Positions 13,971 to 16,638 of a stretch of 16,638 nt of DNA are shown one piece after another. A model generated the notes under the pieces. The model was not told where the DNA came from, ran no database searches, and saw only the letters and a list, made by a program, of their open reading frames with translations. Made by a program: the position numbers and the translations under genes. Each line of letters starts with the position of its first letter. The first letter of the stretch is position 1. Source of the stretch: SCQX01 sp035720945 (GTDB lineage Bacteria > Pseudomonadota > Gammaproteobacteria > Burkholderiales > Burkholderiaceae_B); the NCBI GenBank assembly GCA_035720945.1, contig DASTNK010000168.1, positions 1 through 16,638 on the forward strand, written 5' to 3'.

Positions 13971-14942
13971 ATGAGTTCTGTGCACGATGACAGCATAGTC
14001 ATCGACGGTCTGATCATCGCCAAATGGGACCGCTCCATTTTCGAAGACATGAAGAAAGGCGGGCTGGCCGCCGCCAGTTGCACCGTCTCGGTGTGGGAAG
14101 GCTTCCAGGCCACCGTCAACAATATCGCCGAGATGAAGAAGCTCATCCGCGACAATGCCGAACTGGTCACCCTGGTGCGCAACGCCGCGGACATCCGGCA
14201 AGCCAAGCAAGATGGCAAGACCGGCATCATCCTGAGCTTCCAGAACGCGCACCCTTTCGAAGACCAACTGGGCAATATCGAGGCCTTCGCCGACATGGGC
14301 GTGCGCATCGTGCAGCTCTGCTACAACACCCAGAACCTGGTCGGCACCGGCTGCTACGAACGCGACGGTGGCCTGTCTGGATACGGCCGCGAGGTCATAG
14401 ACGAAATGAACCGCTGCGGCGTCATGGTCGACCTGTCGCACGTGGGCGCCAATACCTCGAAAGAAGCCATTCTGGCCTCGAAAAGGCCGGTCTGCTATTC
14501 CCACTGCCTGCCCTCAGGCCTGAAAGACCACCCTCGCAACAAGAGCGACGAAGAACTCAAATTCATCGCTGATCACGGCGGTTTCGTCGGGGTAACCATG
14601 TTCTCGCCGTTTCTCAAGCGCGGCATAGAGGCCACTGTCCACGACTACGTCGAAGCCTTCGACTATGTCATCAACCTCGTCGGCGACGAGTGCGTGGGCA
14701 TAGGCAGCGATTTCACGCAGGGGTACGACAAGGGCTTCTTCGACTGGATCACACACGACAAGGGCCGCTACCGCCGCCTGACCGACTTCGGCACAGTGCT
14801 CAATCCAGAGGGCATACGCACCATCGGTGAGTTCCCCAACCTGACACGAGCCATGGAACACGCGGGCTGGGCCACATCACGCATAGAAAAAGTGCTGGGC
14901 CTGAACTGGATGCGTTTCTACGACGACGTCTGGAGCGTCTAA
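13971..14942 (+). CDS. M19 membrane-dipeptidase-like protein of the dgc operon, metal ligands altered
   Basis: A 323-residue TIM-barrel protein of the renal-dipeptidase family (COG2355). Kept family blocks are FADMGVRIVQLCYNTQN (106-122), VDLSHVG with His157, YSHC with His178, KDHPRNKSDEE and GIGSDF with Asp247. The N-terminal metal motif DGHND is DGLII here (Leu14 and Ile16 for His and Asp), and the bridging glutamate of the EGG segment appears as Gln91 (LSFQNAH). A normal two-zinc centre therefore looks unlikely, although one metal could still bind. The ATG at 13971 follows AGGAG by 8 nt. It is first in an operon with a small unknown protein and DgcA, the same order as PA5396-PA5397-PA5398 of P. 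aeruginosa. A role in dimethylglycine or betaine use is inferred from context only. Confidence 0.85.
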   Translation: MSSVHDDSIVIDGLIIAKWDRSIFEDMKKGGLAAASCTVSVWEGFQATVNNIAEMKKLIRDNAELVTLVRNAADIRQAKQDGKTGIILSFQNAHPFEDQLGNIEAFADMGVRIVQLCYNTQNLVGTGCYERDGGLSGYGREVIDEMNRCGVMVDLSHVGANTSKEAILASKRPVCYSHCLPSGLKDHPRNKSDEELKFIADHGGFVGVTMFSPFLKRGIEATVHDYVEAFDYVINLVGDECVGIGSDFTQGYDKGFFDWITHDKGRYRRLTDFGTVLNPEGIRTIGEFPNLTRAMEHAGWATSRIEKVLGLNWMRFYDDVWSV

Positions 14943-14972
14943 GCCACCCCAACGACAACTCTGCATACCGCC

Positions 14973-14999
14973 TCCCCGGAAGCCCCTCAGGCCCGGGGA
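14973..14999 (+). other. Hairpin inside the dgc-type operon
   Basis: TCCCCGG (14973-14979) pairs with CCGGGGA (14993-14999) around a 13-nt loop, in the 88-bp gap between the M19-like stop and the next start. No T run follows, so it is more likely an mRNA-processing or stabilising structure than a terminator. Confidence 0.3.
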
Positions 15000-15030
15000 T
15001 TCCTACGCACGCGCCCGGAAGCCACGATCC

Positions 15031-15552
15031 ATGCAACCCCAAGTACCCATAGAAGTCGACCCACAAACCGGTGTGTGGACCACGGACAAGCTGCCCATGC
15101 TGTACGTGCCCCGGCATTTCTTCGTCAACAATCACCATGCCGTCGAAACAGCCCTGGGACGGGAAAAATATCAGGAGATCCTGTACCCGGCGGGCCACAA
15201 ATCCGCCTATTACTGGTGCGACAAGGAAAGTCGCCAGCACGGCCTGAAAGGCATGGACGTGTTCGAACACTACCTGAAGCGTCTGTCGCAACGCGGCTGG
15301 GGGCGGTTCCGCTTCGAATCACACGATGCGCCCAACGCCCGCGCCCTCATCCGCCTGGACGATTCGTCATTCGTCCTGCAGCAGCCGGATCAGTCCGGCA
15401 AGCTGTGCTACATGTTCGCCGGCTGGTTCGCCGGCGCCATGGATTGGGTCTCTGACCAGAATGGAGTCGCCACCCGATCGGCATCACGGGAAACACAATG
15501 CGCCAGCGAGGGATTCGATCACTGCCTCTTCACCGTCAATCCCCTGCCATAG
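15031..15552 (+). CDS. Conserved protein of unknown function between M19-like gene and dgcA (DUF5943-type)
   Basis: A 173-residue soluble protein without signal peptide or membrane segment. Visible blocks are LPMLYVPRHFFVNNH (21-35), YQEILYPAGHKSAYYWC (47-63), GMDVFEHYLKRLSQRGWGRF (74-93) and a C-terminal CASEGFDHCLFTV with Cys157 and Cys165. The aG..s....C and terminal C......C layout is reminiscent of V4R (4-vinyl-reductase-like) small-molecule domains, but this is only an impression. The position matches PA5397 beside dgcA in Pseudomonas, which I recall as DUF5943. The next gene starts 9 bp after its stop, so the two are translated together. Weak GGAA precedes the ATG. A role in assembling or aiding the DgcAB demethylase is possible but unproven. 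Confidence 0.8.
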   Translation: MQPQVPIEVDPQTGVWTTDKLPMLYVPRHFFVNNHHAVETALGREKYQEILYPAGHKSAYYWCDKESRQHGLKGMDVFEHYLKRLSQRGWGRFRFESHDAPNARALIRLDDSSFVLQQPDQSGKLCYMFAGWFAGAMDWVSDQNGVATRSASRETQCASEGFDHCLFTVNPLP

Positions 15553-15561
15553 GGCCGCGCC

Positions 15562-16638
15562 ATGCGTTACGAACATCTTTTCGCCCCGATGACGCTGAAC
15601 AAGCTGGTGTTGCGCAACCGCATCGTCAGCACGGCCCACGCCGAGGTCTACGCGGGGGAAGGCGGCCTGCCGGGTGAGCGCTACATCCGCTACTACGAGG
15701 AAAAGGCCAAGGGCGGTCTGGGCCTCGCCATATGCGGTGGATCCAGCCCGGTGTCCATCAACAGCCCGCAGGGCTGGTGGAAGTCCGTCAACCTGGCCAC
15801 GGACGCTGTGGTCGAACCGCTGTCGCAACTGGCCGAGGCCATGCACCGCCACGGTGCGAAGATCATGATCCAGGCAACCCATATGGGCCGCCGCTCCGCC
15901 TGGCATGGCGAGCATTGGCCACATCTGGTCAGCCCGTCCGGTGTGCGCGAACCCGTGCACCGTGGCAACGCCAAGACCATCGAAATCGAAGAGATCCAGC
16001 GCATCGTGCGCGACTTCGCCAAGGCGGCGGACCGCGTCAAGCGGGCCGGCATGGACGGCATGGAGGTCTCGGCCGCGCACCAGCACCTCATCGATCAATT
16101 CTGGAGCCCGCGCACCAATTTCCGCAGTGACGAGTACGGCGGCTCACTGGAAAACCGCCTGCGTTTCGGTATCGAAGCCCTGACCGCCATCCGCGAGGCT
16201 GTGGGAACCGATTTCTGCGTGGGCCTGCGCATGTGCGGTGACGAGTTCCACGACGATGGACTGGACCACGAGCAGCTCAAGGAAATCGCCCACGCCATGG
16301 CCGACACCGGGCTGGTCGACTACATCAGCGTGGTCGGCTCGGGGGCGGACACACACAACACCCTGGCCAACTGCATGCCGCCCATGGCCCTGCCGCCAGA
16401 ACCGTTCGTACACCTAGCGGCCGGCATCAAATCGGTGGTGCGCATTCCCGTCATGCACGCGCAAAGCATCCGCGACGCGAATCAGGCGGAGCGCATACTG
16501 GCCGCCGGCCTGGTCGACCTGGTGGGCATGACACGCGCCCAGATCGCCGACCCGCACATGGTCATCAAGATCCGCGACGGCCGCGAAGACGAGATCAAGC
16601 AGTGCGTGGGCGCCAACTACTGCATAGACCGCCAGTAC
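15562..16638 (+). CDS. dgcA: DgcA-like NADH:flavin oxidoreductase, dimethylglycine demethylation (3' end outside window)
   Basis: The first 359 residues of an Old Yellow Enzyme-type flavoprotein; the family is usually about 650-690 residues with a C-terminal FAD/NAD domain. The FMN barrel starts LFAPMTLNKLVLRNRIV (6-22), with QATHMGRRS (104-112), the active-site block AAHQHLIDQFWSPRTNFRSD (171-190), EYGGSLENRLRF and VGMTRAQIADP. The Fe-S segment begins CVGANYC (Cys348, Cys353), with Ala351 where many relatives have a second cysteine. DgcA, with DgcB and electron-transfer flavoprotein, converts dimethylglycine to sarcosine. The ATG at 15562 lies 9 bp after the previous stop, with AGGG at 15551-15554 as ribosome site. 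The DgcA name rests on the conserved gene order and on resemblance; a related TMADH-type dehydrogenase is the alternative. Confidence 0.82.
   Translation, partial: MRYEHLFAPMTLNKLVLRNRIVSTAHAEVYAGEGGLPGERYIRYYEEKAKGGLGLAICGGSSPVSINSPQGWWKSVNLATDAVVEPLSQLAEAMHRHGAKIMIQATHMGRRSAWHGEHWPHLVSPSGVREPVHRGNAKTIEIEEIQRIVRDFAKAADRVKRAGMDGMEVSAAHQHLIDQFWSPRTNFRSDEYGGSLENRLRFGIEALTAIREAVGTDFCVGLRMCGDEFHDDGLDHEQLKEIAHAMADTGLVDYISVVGSGADTHNTLANCMPPMALPPEPFVHLAAGIKSVVRIPVMHAQSIRDANQAERILAAGLVDLVGMTRAQIADPHMVIKIRDGREDEIKQCVGANYCIDRQY

Noticed and set aside
1..16638. CRISPR array, tRNA/rRNA, insertion sequence or phage genes
   Set aside because: No regularly spaced repeats, cloverleaf-like segments, transposase or integrase motifs were seen on reading both strands.

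Overview
The window is GC-rich (AT-rich only in a few promoter regions) and densely coding on both strands. Gene families, codon use and the long loop in its DNA polymerase IV fit a betaproteobacterium of the order Burkholderiales, most likely Alcaligenaceae (Bordetella/Achromobacter-like). This is inferred from protein resemblance recalled from memory; there is no rRNA or other definitive marker.

Left part (1-5240). An acetylornithine-type aminotransferase (minus, cut by the window edge) is divergent from a MOSC-domain protein (plus). A strong ~204-bp imperfect palindrome fills the gap between the MOSC gene and a convergent amino-acid ABC permease. The permease and its substrate-binding protein (minus strand) resemble the cystine system TcyL/TcyJ. 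They are separated by a terminator-like hairpin and have no ATPase gene beside them. Upstream is a DinB-type DNA polymerase IV whose promoter carries a convincing LexA/SOS box.

Middle part (5241-9524). A periplasmic cyclohexadienyl dehydratase (PheC-like) is divergent from dinB. It converges with an Lrp/AsnC regulator, which is divergent from an EamA-type exporter that it may control. A 27-bp hairpin-containing motif occurs both behind the cystine-binding protein and in the Lrp/EamA gap. A minus-strand pair follows: an S53 sedolisin-type endopeptidase and an S10 serine carboxypeptidase, both with complete catalytic residues and neither with an obvious signal peptide.

Right part (11197-16638). 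A YfcF-like glutathione S-transferase and an SDR-fold protein lacking the usual catalytic tetrad lie on the plus strand. A Tat-exported beta-carbonic anhydrase converges with them. The window ends in a plus-strand operon: an M19-dipeptidase-like protein lacking several metal ligands, a small conserved protein of unknown role, and the start of a DgcA-like flavin oxidoreductase. This order matches the dimethylglycine-catabolism locus of Pseudomonas (PA5396-PA5397-dgcA), so dgcB and electron-transfer flavoprotein genes are expected just beyond the window.

The items most worth following are the long palindrome, the two enzyme-fold proteins with lost catalytic residues (SDR and M19), and the acid-peptidase pair. 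No CRISPR array, tRNA, rRNA, transposase or phage gene was seen.
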